In this document: positions 9,703 through 20,741 of the stretch, piece by piece
Position numbering within the stretch: position 1 is the first letter of the stretch
Layout of the letters: every line of letters begins with the position of its first letter
Notes under the pieces: generated by a model
Told to the model about the DNA's origin: nothing
The model's database searches: none
The model's input: the letters and a program-made list of their open reading frames with translations, nothing else
Position numbers and translations under genes: made by a program
Assembly (NCBI GenBank): GCA_958510875.1
Contig: OY294067.1
Span: 29,314,912 to 29,378,911 of the forward strand
Reading direction: 5' to 3'
Length of the DNA: 64,000 nt
From: Endomychus coccineus
Lineage: Eukaryota > Arthropoda > Insecta > Coleoptera > Endomychidae

Positions 9703-9892
9703 TCCAAACCCGGTTACAAAAACTATATAGGGAGTCCTAAACTCGAAGCGGGTACCACGCTCATCTAAATATGAAGCTAGAGACAGGTTGACTCAATTAG
9801 TGGAGATCTGGCAAAGATTTTTAAATGGATATCTGATAATCTAGTAGAGACAGATAATGATCTTCTACATGAAAGCGAATCCTACAATCCCT

Positions 9893-10575
9893 AATATGGG
9901 ATGATGTCAGGTACAGCTATTCTTCCATGTCCATGCTCGGGATCACCACCAACATCGCCTTCTCATGGGATGACTATTTGAGGTCCATTGTAAAACCGCT
10001 TCACAAAAACTCGTTTTTCTTCCGTGCCAAGAACTACTTCACATCCCAGCAGCTCCTCATAATCTACAAAGCATAGATTCGATCTGTCCTGGAGTACTGT
10101 TCATATGTTTGGAGTTCGGCCCCCAAACATACGCTGAAGCTCTTGGATTCTATCCAGAAGAGAGCTATTCGTCTGATTGATGATTTCACACTTACGAGGA
10201 CATGGACCTCTCTAGAACATCGCAGAAAGGTGGGCAATCTCTCCCTCTACAATAGATATTTCTATCTCGTCTGTTGCTCCACCACGAGAGATTCCAAATG
10301 AGCGGACTAGATGAGCTCAAACTAGTCACCTCTTCATTGTCAAGTTCGAGACCTGCCGATCTTCTTCCAACCAGACTTCATTTTTCTATCGAGCAGCGAA
10401 GTTATGGAACTCTGTACCCAGTGAGGTCTTTCCATATGCCTACAACCTCCAAACCTCCAGGAAAAATTCGAATGCATATCTCCTCTCCAAACATTCACCA
10501 CTGGCTCACAAAATGTTCCACGAACATTATTGGTTTCCCTCTCGTGTGGTCAAATATAAAAAAAAAACTTCCATA
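9893..10575 (+). mobile_element. Jockey-like LINE, 3' third of pol, copy C
   Basis: Forward-strand LINE fragment covering the thumb/C-terminal part of the reverse transcriptase ORF and the 3' end. In the main frame it reads NYFTSQQLLIIYKA, LEYCSYVWSSAP and LDSIQKRAIRLIDD, then RRKVGNLSLYNRYF. These are Jockey-superfamily C-terminal motifs (LxYCSxVW, IQKRAIRLI). The closest relative in the window is the reverse-strand copy at 62843-64000, which shares the ARxYFTSQQLLIIYKA phrase. At least one stop (the TAG after IIYKA) and frameshifts inactivate it. The 3' terminus (CCCTCTCGTGTGGTCAAATA and A-rich tail) matches copies A, B and D. It is followed almost at once by an unrelated I-like LINE fragment. 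Confidence 0.88.
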
Positions 10576-10619
10576 AAACCCCGGTTTGCCTCTCCTTGAA
10601 CTGGGTGTATAACTTCACC

Positions 10620-11990
10620 CGGGTGTGCCTCTACCCATTTTTTCAAAGCCTCTAGGCTTCCAATCGTTGCTCAGTCATAACCCTGATTGACCGTCAAGAA
10701 CAGGGGTTCTGCGTTCTTACAAAAGGCTACATTCATGCTGCGGTAGTATTGTTGTCGGTAACAAGGACTGGTATGTCCCAGCGCCCCTGGACCGACTGCA
10801 GCGGCTTGCATGCGGTATGAGCTCGACTCCAACGAAAATTCTTGAAGCTCCCGCCGGATTACCACCTCTACACTTATATATAAAAACTGACGCCATGAGA
10901 CCGAGGTATAGGTTAAAGGACATACGTCAATGGACCGAAATACACTTCTCTCGTGGACACTCAGCGATTTCAAGTGAGGCAAGCTCTGACTGCCTCATAC
11001 TACAAATAAAGCGAGATAACATGATTCCAGCTATATGTCTCACTTCTCCAAAAATCCTCATCCCGGATAGAGCAGATTGGAGTAACGAAACTCTCGCCTT
11101 ACTGCCACCAGATGGGCTCTTATGGTTCACAGATGGGTCTGAGGTAGGTCAGGCTTCTGGGTCGAGAGTGCACATATAAAGACCAAAGATCACTATCTGA
11201 GTGACTCTAGGAGCTTACTGCACGGTTTTTCAGGCACCAGCCTATGCAATATTGCCATGGAAAACCTGCGAATAAAATATGTAAATAGGAGCATATATAT
11301 TTGCGCAGACGTCCGGTCGGCTCTGGCAGCTCTCAAATCACCCAGAGTCACATCAAGCCTTGTCAAAGAATGCAGAGATACACTAGTTGAACTAGCTAGG
11401 AGAAATAAAGTTCAGCTCATCTGGGTCCCTGGATACAGTGAGTTGACAGAAATGAAATGGCCGACTCCTGGGTCAGGCGAAGGTCGTTCGGTGCCCCTGT
11501 CGGACCGGAGGTAATAGTCGCTTCATCAAATTGCGTGGAGGGTCTCACTCTTCTGGGTCAATTGAACAAAGAGTGGTCTGAACTGTTGCTAGAATCACCA
11601 CGCATGAGGCAGGTCAAGCTCTTCATCAAAGAGTCTGTGCCAAGACTCTCAAAGAAACTCCTTTCTCTGAACAGGAGGGACATCAGAGAGATGACTGGAG
11701 TCCTAACTGGTCACTGTCATCTTAACAAACACCTTCATACTATGGGCATCGCAGATGATCCTATATGTAAGAAATGCAGAGAGGCGGAAGAAACTGCCTC
11801 TCACATCCTGTTAGTATGCCTTGCATTGGCACCCCTCAGGCGTTGTTTCGGAGAATCAAAAATATTCCCAGAAGAACTTATGGAAGCCAGCGTTGGCAAT
11901 ATTCTAGGTTTCTGGTGGGCCACAAACCTGCTAGAATATAATCGGCTTCTGACTATGCCTCCTCACCTCAATTGATGATGAAGATCTTTT
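10620..11990 (+). mobile_element. I/R1-like LINE fragment with RNase H and CCHC-type tail
   Basis: A broken pol C-terminus of a second LINE lineage. In order it shows the end of the RT region (RLQRLACGMSSTPTK, then LEAPAGLPPLHLYIK and a RYRLKDI phrase at about 10800-10920) and an RNase H segment. A cysteine/histidine cluster follows (ICKKCREAEETASHILLVC, about 11760-11820). Conserved GLPPLHLYIKxxA and GHCHLNKHLHTMG phrases fit LINEs of the I/R1/LOA group; the presence of RNase H favours I- or LOA-type. Stops and frameshifts are scattered and the 5' part is missing. Confidence 0.85.
11100..11515 (+). pseudogene. LINE RNase H domain remnant
   Basis: RNase H signature positions visible in sequence: LWFTDGSEVG (first catalytic Asp), then after a gap IYICADVRSALAALKSP (the SDSxAA-type third acidic site), then LIWVPGYSELTE. 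The final Asp lies in a neighbouring frame as MADSWVRRRS (from 11457). The AGIYG / glutamate segment between 11180 and 11240 is degraded and frameshifted. Such a domain would degrade the RNA strand during target-primed reverse transcription; this copy cannot be functional. Confidence 0.8.
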
Positions 11991-12201
11991 AAAAAGACCG
12001 TCCAGTGATACTGCTGAAAGTCTGCTATAGCAGTTTCAGAAGACAAGTCTGGTCTTGAACTCGACCCATGGCTACCAAATGATCGCCGCAAAATTTAACT
12101 TTGGTGTTATGATCACCCAGCCCGGGATGAAGACTCACTGGCAGCTCGTAATACCTCAAACTATTCTATTCTATCATCCCTACATTCTGCTTTCAACCAT
12201 C
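11991..12201. other. LINE 3' flank, no separate feature
   Basis: Probably the untranslated tail of the preceding LINE fragment; no poly(A) seen before the hAT insertion. Confidence 0.3.
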
Positions 12202-12209
12202 AACATGAG

Positions 12210-13575
12210 CAAGGGCGGATCCAGTTTTGGCGCCAGGAGGGGGTCACATAGTCGTGGTCAAGTCAAGAACTTATAATTTAATTTTGATAACAATATATAC
12301 AAGTAAAAAGTAGGTATTTTATTAATGTACGTAAGTACTGTACTTAAAAATATGTATTCTTTATTGTACACTTGAAAAACTTAACACATAATAACTTGTA
12401 TATTTATTCTGTTGGTTGCTCTCTTATTTTATTTTTAAAGAGCATTAAAATCAGTGTGGTCACGACGATACAATTGATTTCATTGTGTGAATTTATTTAA
12501 GATTTTAGGTTAGGTCAGTAAGCTTAAGGTGCTACCCAATGACAGAGAGAGAGACAATAAATACGACAATCAACACAGTCGACAGGGACGACGAACGACG
12601 CGGGTTCTCTGTCCGACTCACATTTTATTGAAATTTAATTAATAAAAAATTCAACTTTCACATTTTTTCACAAATGAAATGGGCATTATTTAAATTATTG
12701 AATTTCCTATCTATTGGTGTAAACCAATAAAACAAATAAAATCAACTTTTGAAGGAGATGAAGATTTACTTCTATTTTAGTGTTTTTTTTTGTGAATTTT
12801 TAACCAAGTAAATACGAAGCCTAATAAAAAAACTAAATGGGGATTTTAAAGATAAAACATTAAAGAATTATGTGGACTTTACATGTAATTTTCATTTCCT
12901 TCAGTTTTTGAGGGTATAGCATCTAAAGATACCGAAAAAACGGGATTGGGTCCGGGAAACGCCTCAATGCTCTTCAATCTCCCTCGTCCAAAAAAAATAT
13001 ATAAGTAGGTACATAAGTCACGCAGCACTCTTTCAGTAAGTAGGTACCTACATATCTACCTATGAGGTACTTTATGAGCATTAACAACAATAACATTCAA
13101 GTTAAAACACACGCACTCACTGGAATAATGAGAAACTGATTACTTACCATTTCTTGTAATTAATGAATTTGCAGCGACAATTTTTAAGAATACTTATAAA
13201 GGTACAATTATAAACACATTATAGGTAGAAAGTTAGTTTTTTAACTTAGAACTATGTTATGATATGTTGAAGTTTAGTCGTTCCGATTCCGATTGAGGTT
13301 AGGTCTAGCTAGACGTTACGTAGTCGACAAGCGCGCGCAAGTGTGGCGCGGTAAAATTCAAATTTTCGATGCGTCCGTTCCCAAACGTTTGCCATCATAC
13401 AAAGTTATTATATCAAATTAATTAAATATTGAAGGTATGTAGTTACATAAAATCTGTGTGGTGACAAAATATATAAATAAAATCATTATGTTCAATTAGT
13501 GGTCCACCTAAGTCCTGGAACCAGCTGAGGGGGGGGGGTCATGACCCCCATGACCCCCCCCCGGATCCGCCGTCG
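12210..13575. mobile_element. Non-autonomous hAT-like element (hAT-2)
   Basis: Bounded by a perfect 8-bp duplication, AACATGAG at 12202-12209 and 13576-13583. Termini are CAAGGGCGGATCC at the left and, read inwards from the right, CGACGGCGGATCC: 11 of 13 match. Next to the right terminus is a nested palindrome of G and C runs around GGTCATGACC. No transposase fragment was recognised in the 1366 bp, so it would depend on a helper. The duplication length and GGATCC-containing ends fit hAT; the superfamily is inferred from these alone. Confidence 0.85.
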
Positions 13576-13583
13576 AACATGAG

Positions 13584-14119
13584 ATTCAGTAGATTTATTG
13601 ACATTTCTAATTCCCTTTTCGAATGACACTCTCACCAACTTTAGACCATCATATCTAGTTACGACGTGCTAAAATCGATGTGAAATCACTACTACTCTTC
13701 CTAAAACTATAATCTAAAAGCTGAACAAGTTGAGAGTTAAGAAATTAAACAATGTTCGTTGAATTAGCCATTAAACTATACGGTTTATTCAAATTGAATA
13801 TCCTTTAAAAAATCTAGTTTATATACATCTTATATGTATCTATATCTGGTAATAAAAGATATTCTTTCTCAACAAATTACTACGAAAAATGCATTTGTAT
13901 TCTTGATAATATACATAATAGAGTCGATGAATTCGTTCACTCAGTATAATAAACATCAATTACTCGACACCTTCTCGACTGTATTTCCACTACCATGAAT
14001 TACAAATATATAATAACTCTACTTGATTATACACCTTCCTGTATCAAATAGAAAAGATAATAATTTGTTTCAATTTGTATATTGTGAATTTTTTTACAGG
14101 ATTAGGTGTCGTTTTCGTG
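13584..14119. other. Unannotated spacer
   Basis: AT-rich; no gene or repeat recognised. Confidence 0.3.
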
Positions 14120-14359
14120 TTATTGTATTAAATTTTCTTCATTTCCTTGTTGCCTTCCTTTAAGTCCTCGATTATATTTGATGACATCCGCCAGCATCTT
14201 TATGAAAATAACTCCAGCCACGAAAAACCTCATGTAACTTGGCAGGTACTCCATAAACCATAGTATGGGAAACTGTGAAACAATATAATTTATTAATGTT
14301 GTGACGACCCACATGATTCGGAAAACGACACTTCTCTGAAAAATGTGCACAGTTGACAA
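14120..14359 (-). other. Possible membrane-protein exon, unidentified
   Basis: A reverse-strand frame of 79 residues is hydrophobic (FPILWFMEYLPSYMRFFVAG) and ends in a charged tail and TAA. Possible splice acceptors (TTTTTCAG, TTGTTTCACAG) precede internal points of the frame. A second reverse frame at 16074-16310 has a similar FPLLYYVGCLP phrase followed by a hydrophobic stretch and a DV pair, and reaches a possible GTAAAT donor. The two could be exons of one or duplicated membrane proteins, for example a chemoreceptor. Evidence is weak: short length, no known motif and no connected reading frame. Confidence 0.15.
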
Positions 14360-16073
14360 GACTTCATTTCATTTTTTCATTAAAAAATATATAACTCATA
14401 CAGTTATCGAATTATTCCATAATTTTCCTAAAATTCAAGATGAAAGAAACCGTTTGACAATGTCATGCGGACATAAATACAATTCTGTGCTACTGACCAC
14501 ACTTAACAGTTGATACGAGATTACACTTAATCTTAATTTTCTTGAAAACTATCATTTGAAAAATAATTGGTGATGAATGTGAATATGTACATCACATGTC
14601 ATGTGGTTTCCTTGACGAAAAAATATTCCAAAGCAAAGTCTCATTTTTGAAACTTATCGTCAAAAGTTTAGGTGTTAATGACAGTTTTTCAACAATTTAT
14701 CTGTCATTCGCAGAGAAATCATGGGAACGATGCAAATTGTTTTTTTTTTCTGTGAACAATCCTACACAGTAAGCTCAATATCCCATAAGATATAATAAAA
14801 TTGTTTATAACCATAAAGAATATGAGCTAAACGTATTTCGTAAAATCCACTTCCGCTCATGACATTACATCATCTAAACTAATCATGTGTATGACAACTT
14901 GACATGAATAGTGTCACCATTCACTGATAATAAGCAGAGAACGGGAAATTAAAAGAAATTAGAAGATTTCCCATCAAGAAAAGCTCCATGGACCTTGCTA
15001 ATAAAGTTCTGATCTGGCTTTTGCAGTGGAAAGGTTACCTGTAACATTCATTGGAATTTGTAAGCAATGTAGAGCTGAAAAATCTCTACGAATCCAGAAA
15101 ATAGCTGTAGTTTCATTGGGTTCTCGTTGAAAGAAGTATCGAATGGAAGACAATCGTTGGAACGCTGAAACAAGCCGAGAATATGACGAATAGAGTAGTT
15201 TCAATTTCTTTTTGATTGAAGCCATTGCTTGGAAAGAGTAGTTGGAATCAGTTTATAGAGACAAGCATGTTATTGAGAAAAACTCCGCGGGTACTTACTA
15301 TAATAAAGAATATACTCAACACATAACCCCAAATTTTTTTTTAAACCGGTAATTTTGCCGAACCTCTAGTATTCCAATCAGAGGAAGGGATCTTTAACGA
15401 GCTCAACAACCATGGACTCGAGGACGGCTGACCTAGCGTTCAATTCGATGGACGCCATGTACACAATATATCTTGTACTCGATGACATATTTGCCTGCGA
15501 GCTATGATATGCTACTTCGCTGCAGTTGTTTGAACTTACGTTGATTTCCTTGCATAAGGTCTCCCATCGAAGTACTAATTGCTTAACTTAAGATATAAAA
15601 TGACAATCTTCAAACCTGCTGAACGGTGCTGTGCCCTAACCCCTAACTAGTCTTGTTGCGCTTATAGATTCAGGTTGAACTCACTGGAAATCAATCGATC
15701 TTCCACTTATCATTCTCTAACACTATTACTATGATCCTATACAATATTGATCTAGAATCTATTTATAAGTAGAGACAGTTCTGAAGAATAACGTCTGGAC
15801 ACTCTTAAACCTAATGCTAAAGCTTAGGTTGGAACTGTGGTACTGCTCTAGAACATGCATTCTGAAATGCTCATTTTTCTAATCTGGGACTCTATACTAA
15901 TAATTTGAAAACAAGAAGACCGCCGAGTTAAAAAGTAATTTGATAATAATAATGATCTAAAACTGCGGCTCCCCCTTTACACGTATACGCTCTATCTGGA
16001 CAAGCAATCTTTCATATCAGTGTCATGTACATACTAAACATATAATTACCAAATCAGATTGTATTAATCCAAA
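14360..16073. other. Long unannotated stretch
   Basis: No transposon signature or convincing gene. The frame at 14998-15225 (-) could contain an exon, as a GTAACC donor-like site interrupts it, but I cannot assign a product. Confidence 0.3.
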
Positions 16074-16347
16074 TTAATTGTTTAATGAATAGATACAAAG
16101 CAGTAAATTATTTACCAAACATGCTTCAGTAACACCATCAACAGACGTAACCAGTAAAAGTTCTCCGGTACATGCAGGACAATTCTGAACGTCTTGATAG
16201 ATTTTCCTCAGCAAAAGCACAAACAGAATGAATTTGCAAGAATGTCTTGGCAAACATCCAACATAGTATAGAAGCGGAAAAGTATTGACCACTAAGTCGG
16301 AAATTTCCATTTTTGGGTATGAATGAACTTGATGACTTTGAAATCAT
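16074..16347 (-). other. Overlapping hydrophobic frames, unidentified
   Basis: Two overlapping reverse frames occupy this interval. The one ending at 16074 contains FPLLYYVGCLPRHSCKFILF and then NCPACTGELL. A GTAAAT donor-like site follows the ACL codons. It resembles the hydrophobic phrase at 14120-14359 only loosely. Treat as an exon candidate of unknown function. Confidence 0.15.
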
Positions 16348-16559
16348 TTTTTACATGTAATAATCATCGAAGAGAGATGTAAACTATCACATGACTTCAT
16401 GTAAAGTTTTGTAATTTTGTGATATGCCAAAATGTAACACGAATGCTACTTCTGTCACTGTCACAGAACGGGAAAATAAATGTCCTACCAGAGATACGCT
16501 ACTTTTTCTCATATATGCCACAGATGATATAATCACTGTTTGTATTCATGATATTTTCC

Positions 16560-17000
16560 GAGACGGTGAAGTATCTGGGAGACAACCTGGACAAAGAACT
16601 ACTCTGGCAGAAGCAACTGGAGACTAGGTCCCAAAACTAGTGTAGGAGAACAATTGGTATAACGTGGGGTTTGGGGAATAAGCAGCTGATCTACTCAGTT
16701 ATTATTATACCAAGACTCCGTCATGCAGTTATGTATGGTGAAAAAAACTGGTTATAGCCCAGAAACTTCTGTATAGAGTACAGGGATTCTTCCTCAGAGA
16801 CATTACATCCACAAGGGAGTGTACACCGATTGCAGCATTGAGGGCCTTGCTGGGCGCCAATGACGATGAGGAATCTCGCAATGAAGGCGGTCTACAGGCT
16901 TAGCTGCAATAGCTCCCTACAGAGATGGAGAGCAGATCAATCCCGTATCGCAGGACAATGTGATGAGTACTTACATAATGGCATGATCCTCTTATCTTAG
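16560..17000 (+). mobile_element. I/R1-like LINE fragment (RT thumb region)
   Basis: Read across frames, this shows VKYLGDNLDKELLW, then RRTIGITWGLGNKQL, PRLRHAVMYG, KLLYRVQGFF and TPIAALRALLGA. These correspond in order to LINE RT C-terminal motifs (VKYLGVxLDxxLxW, CRRxxGxTWGL, RPxxTYGxxVW, KLxRVQRLA, TPTAALExLLG). The same motif series appears in the fragments at 10620 and 60530. Stops occur within 20-40 codons and frames switch repeatedly, marking an old copy. Both ends are truncated. Confidence 0.75.
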
Positions 17001-17117
17001 AAAAAATTAAACAATGTATTCACATGTGAAAAAACGTGCAGGAACATTCTGCTACCATGATGTTATTCTCGACATTTTATACATAATAATCGTTGGGTAC
17101 ATAATTAGTGTTACAGT

Positions 17118-17855
17118 CTATATTGGAAGGACAAAGAAGACATCAACGGCTCCTGGTCCTGGGGCCTCATGACCTTGTTGAGGCAGCTCTACCTGACGCG
17201 CTCTTGTAGTCCTGTCTTCATATTTCAGTACTTTTTGGATGATTGAACAAATTCCCCTGGGTAGTTTTCTTTCGATCAGCCGTCGCTTTAAATGTGGTTC
17301 AATTAGTAACTGACCCAGCTCAATAACAAAATTTCGTCGAGGCACGATACTGTCAATTCACGGAAGCTATGTTCATAAGGACATTCCAAATGGAACATCG
17401 CCATCTTCTTGTTCTTCGATCTGTGTTAGAGTTTGCACACTTATGATCCAAGACGTCTACACCGGCTTTAGTGGAGCTTTTAGTGGAGTGGTAATAGAGT
17501 ATCATCTCTGGTTTCTTGGATTCTTCTAAGGCAAAAATATCGTTAGTGATATTGTACCTCTAAAAATATCTCGTCCGATGCCATCGGTAGCAAAAAGCCT
17601 TCGATGTCTTCACGATGGGACTTGAATACACATGTCAAAGTAAACCAAGAATAACATCTCTCATTTCAATATCATCTGCATGGTTCACAAATGACGCTAT
17701 TTTTCTATAATTGTGTGACAAATCAGACATTTTTCCATTGGTGCCCTCAACAATAATGCCAATAATTTCATCAGTTATCAGAAATGACCAGCAACTGTCT
17801 GATTTAACTTTGAGCCTTCAGACCTGAAAGGTGCATTATAATGTTACCTATGACT
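17118..17855 (-). pseudogene. piggyBac-like transposase remnant
   Basis: Reverse-strand sequence, in several frames, gives in order FITDEIIGIIVEGTN and RDVILGLL (the start of the DDE_Tnp_1_7 domain). Next come KPEMILYYHSTKSSTKAGVD and VLDHKCANSNTDRRTRRW, the region around a catalytic Asp of piggyBac. Last is MPRRNFVIELGQLLIEPHLK with an RRLIERKLPR stretch, the C-terminal helical region. The part between the first and second blocks, which should hold the first catalytic residues, is deleted. Frameshifts and stops separate the blocks. I did not identify the terminal repeats or TTAA duplications. Confidence 0.8.
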
Positions 17856-18121
17856 TGTGATACGACCTGTGGCTGGCGTCTGCTTTGACCAGTTGTGTCT
17901 ATTTTTCCGTAAACATAGTTTTTGACGATAGATTAGAAAAATCAGAAGTAGATATACTAGTTATTGATGTTGGATTATCGCTGCTATCGTCATTTGAAAA
18001 TCGTTACTTAAAAAGAACGCTCATTTTCATAATTTACATTTTGTATATTATATTCATCATCAGAATCGTGCTGACTGTCGATGGTTGTTGCGGCACTAAT
18101 ACCGCCATTCTCTTGATTAAA

Positions 18122-18490
18122 ATATTTGGCTCGTACTTATACTGTGTATAATTGTCCATTGATAAAAATGTGCATCATTTTAAATTAAAAGTTACGTAGC
18201 AGGTCTTGTAGGGTCTAGATTGATCCCTTTGTAAGAAATAAATGCACTTGGAAAGATTGCATGCAGTGAACTGCCACTGCAGCGAATCACTAATATCGCC
18301 CATCGTCTCGTATATTTGGCTCGTACTTCTTCTGTGTATAAATCTTCCATTGATAAAAAATGTGCTCCATTTTGAATTAAAAGTTACATAGCCGGTATCG
18401 TTGGGCCTAGAGTGACCCCTTTGTAGGAAATAAATGCTTTTGGAAAGACTGCAGTGAACTGCCACTACAGGTGTCGATTGATAGCATCGG
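18122..18490. repeat. Two-copy direct repeat, 190-bp period
   Basis: ATATTTGGCTCGTACTT begins at 18122 and again at 18312. Both copies continue through CTGTGTATAA, CATTGATAAAAA, AATTAAAAGTTAC, GACCCCTTTGTA-type and GTGAACTGCCACT sequence. The reverse-strand frame at 18175-18465 is a by-product of this duplication. Confidence 0.8.
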
Positions 18491-18712
18491 TCCTTGAGAA
18501 CTCACGGAATCCCCTTCACTTATGAGCAATTATACTTAATCTGTACTGAATATTCAGGAGGACTGGTCCAATTTGACCAGTTAAGTTAAGGGTTATTAAA
18601 AACTGCTTTCACCCAAATTTCAACAAAACCGATCAACAAGGACAACAACAACAAAGCAAACTTAAATTTACACCCTACTTTATCTACTTATAACAAACGG
18701 CTATGAACCAAA

Positions 18713-18782
18713 GGTATGGTCTAGGGGCTAGGATAATCGGCTTACCGTCATTAGGCTCGGGTTCGATTCCCATAAACGGAAA
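18713..18782 (+). repeat. tRNA-like sequence (tRNA pseudogene or SINE head)
   Basis: TGGTCTAGGGGCTAGGATA resembles the D-arm/A box of Glu- or Asp-type tRNAs, and GGGTTCGATTCCC 45 bp downstream is a near-perfect T-arm/B box. The anticodon stem is not convincing and the acceptor ends do not pair over seven bases. It is therefore a degenerate tRNA gene or the pol III promoter of a SINE. AT-rich sequence follows. Confidence 0.55.
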
Positions 18783-19084
18783 ATTTGTTTTTGTAATAAC
18801 ATTTTCTTAAAAACATTATTAATTTGAATATTATTTAGTTGTGTAAAGACAATGGAAGAAATAATTTATTTCATGATCTTTACACAAATGCGAAGAACAT
18901 CTTATAGAGTGTGAAACAGCTATATAAAAATCAGTAACCAAATCAAATGATTTGCGAAGAGTAACTTTGTCACGCACACTATTTATCTATTCTCCAAGTG
19001 GCAACACTAGTTTAAAAGTGAAAATGTATTACATGCGAATTATCTAAAGTAGCAAAAAATTTACCTTTTACTTTTTTTTTGCAG

Positions 19085-19275
19085 CTAGAAAATATAAATT
19101 TATGCCTGAATGTGCTGCGGGTTCAGCATGTTTCCGGCGTGGAATCCGTGTCAGCCCAAGAACTCAGAGATGGAAAGTTGAAAGCGATTTTGGCACTATT
19201 CTTCGCACTTTCTAGACACAAACAAGCTGCCAAACAACGAGCTCAACAACAAATAGTGGACATGACTCCTAACAG
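19085..19275 (+). CDS. Internal exon of a Navigator/sickie-like protein (CH-domain region)
   Basis: This is the one credible host exon. An acceptor with an uninterrupted T run and GCAG ends at 19084, and a GTAATT donor starts at 19276. The exon is 191 bp, enters in phase 0 and leaves after two bases of a codon. It encodes LENINLCLNVLRVQHVSGVE, then SAQELRDGKLKAILALFFAL and SRHKQAAKQRAQQQ. The series N-CL-L, G-V-SAxELRDGxLKAIL, LFFxLSRxKQ is characteristic of the second half of the calponin-homology domain of NAV2/NAV3 and insect sickie, which bind actin/microtubule-associated partners during axon growth. Assignment is from motif memory, not a search. No neighbouring exon was found, so flanking introns are long. 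Overlap into the intron (an apparent TTG-initiated frame at 19079) is not a start. Confidence 0.72.
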
Positions 19276-20404
19276 GTAATTGCATGCTTAAACTAAATAG
19301 ATGTTTCCTAAACCGCCTCAACATCAAATGATTATATAAATTTATGAAATCTCTTTGCGACATTATTAATAATTCAAGGATTGGATATTTAAAGACCGCA
19401 TTCGCTTGAATGCATAAGATTTTATTAAGAAATAATATGTCAAGGAACGAAGAGAATAAATTTTCACGCCTTCGAAATTATTGCCTTCAACTCATAAGGA
19501 ACAATTATTAATTCATTCGTCTATACATCAAAAATAATCAGGTGCATCTAAACAAAATGAATAATTCAACATGTGGATGTTAATCTCAAGCACCACGAAC
19601 TTCTGAGTTATTCGTTATCATCCTAAAATGTAATTATGTAATTAGCTGTAGGAACGTCAAGACCATAATAATAATAGTGCACTAACAAATGAAACTTTAT
19701 TGCACGTCAACAGGAATATAACTCCCTTAGAAAACTTTGTAGACAATGCGCGCCAGTCGTTATACAACCAGTAATACAACTCCTTCAGTCAGTGCTTCTA
19801 AAACGTCGCGTTTGAAGTGTAGCCTAACTTGGAATATAAAATTACGTGCTAAGGACGTGACAGATGTTTGTATCCATAGGAAATTATAACCTCAGACCAA
19901 TAATTTCTGAGATTATAACTCCTTGCAAACTATATGAACGTACTACTATCTATTGTTCTACACACATAATATAGATACGGTAACGTTATATTAGCGTATC
20001 TATATTCTGTGGTTCTACAGTTACGTTTGGAATCCATCTGCGAATATACAAACAACTATCGAACAATAAGCAATTTGATATCACAGCATATATTCCTTCG
20101 TGATAACTTCCCGACTTATCCAATCTCATGCGCTTGAGTGATTCTGCTTAAGAAGAAAAAACTCTTTCGACTTCGAAATCAGAGTCGGATGTTGCTGGCT
20201 CAATGCCTTTGAAGGCGACTTGTCGAAACTTGTTTAAACAGTGACTGACGACGTCACGTTTTGAAACAGGAACCGACTGAATTAATGAATGTGATATTTT
20301 TATGTCTAATTTACGCGTTAAATTAATTTCTCTTTCTGAAATGCAACCGTATTCTACCCCCCTTGACATCATTCTACGCCTCCCTAGGGGGACGAGCCCT
20401 ATTT
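19276..20404. other. Intronic sequence with no recognised element
   Basis: Downstream of the exon donor. Nothing assignable; the reverse frame at 20148-20372 shows no domain. Confidence 0.3.
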
Positions 20405-20589
20405 CTTAAATATTCGAGATTAGAGTTATTTTCGGATAATTCGGAACTTTTAAACACGAATTTGATGTTCATTTTTCAATTAGTTGCTAATATAATCAGT
20501 TTATGAACAATTTGATAGTTAACAAATTAACAAAAAAAAAAAAGTTTTCGTAACATTCCACAGATTAGAGTCATTTTTGGATCATTAGG

Positions 20590-20741
20590 ACCTGGATAAA
20601 TGTTTTTTCATATCAAGGAAAAGATGAAGAATGTGATGATAATAGAATTGAAAATGAAGATGACAGCGATGAAGATATTTTTACACCATCTTATTGTAAC
20701 AATAATTATAATAATGAAGATGACGATGATTTAAATGGTGA
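20590..20741 (+). pseudogene. Acidic coding fragment split by hAT-3
   Basis: An open frame reads TWINVFSYQGKDEECDD, then NEDDSDEDIFTPSYCNN and a further run of Asn and Asp, up to the hAT-3 duplication. Removing the hAT and one copy of its 8-bp duplication leaves the frame open on the far side: it resumes as Asp/Asn/Glu-rich codons at 22028 and stops at a TAA about ten codons later. The segment was therefore a continuous acidic C-terminus before the insertion. Function is unknown; the tail of the host element's transposase is the simplest reading. Confidence 0.55.

Noticed and set aside
10671..11130. Reverse-strand frames opposite the I-like LINE
   Set aside because: Antisense shadows of the forward-strand RT/RNase H remnant.
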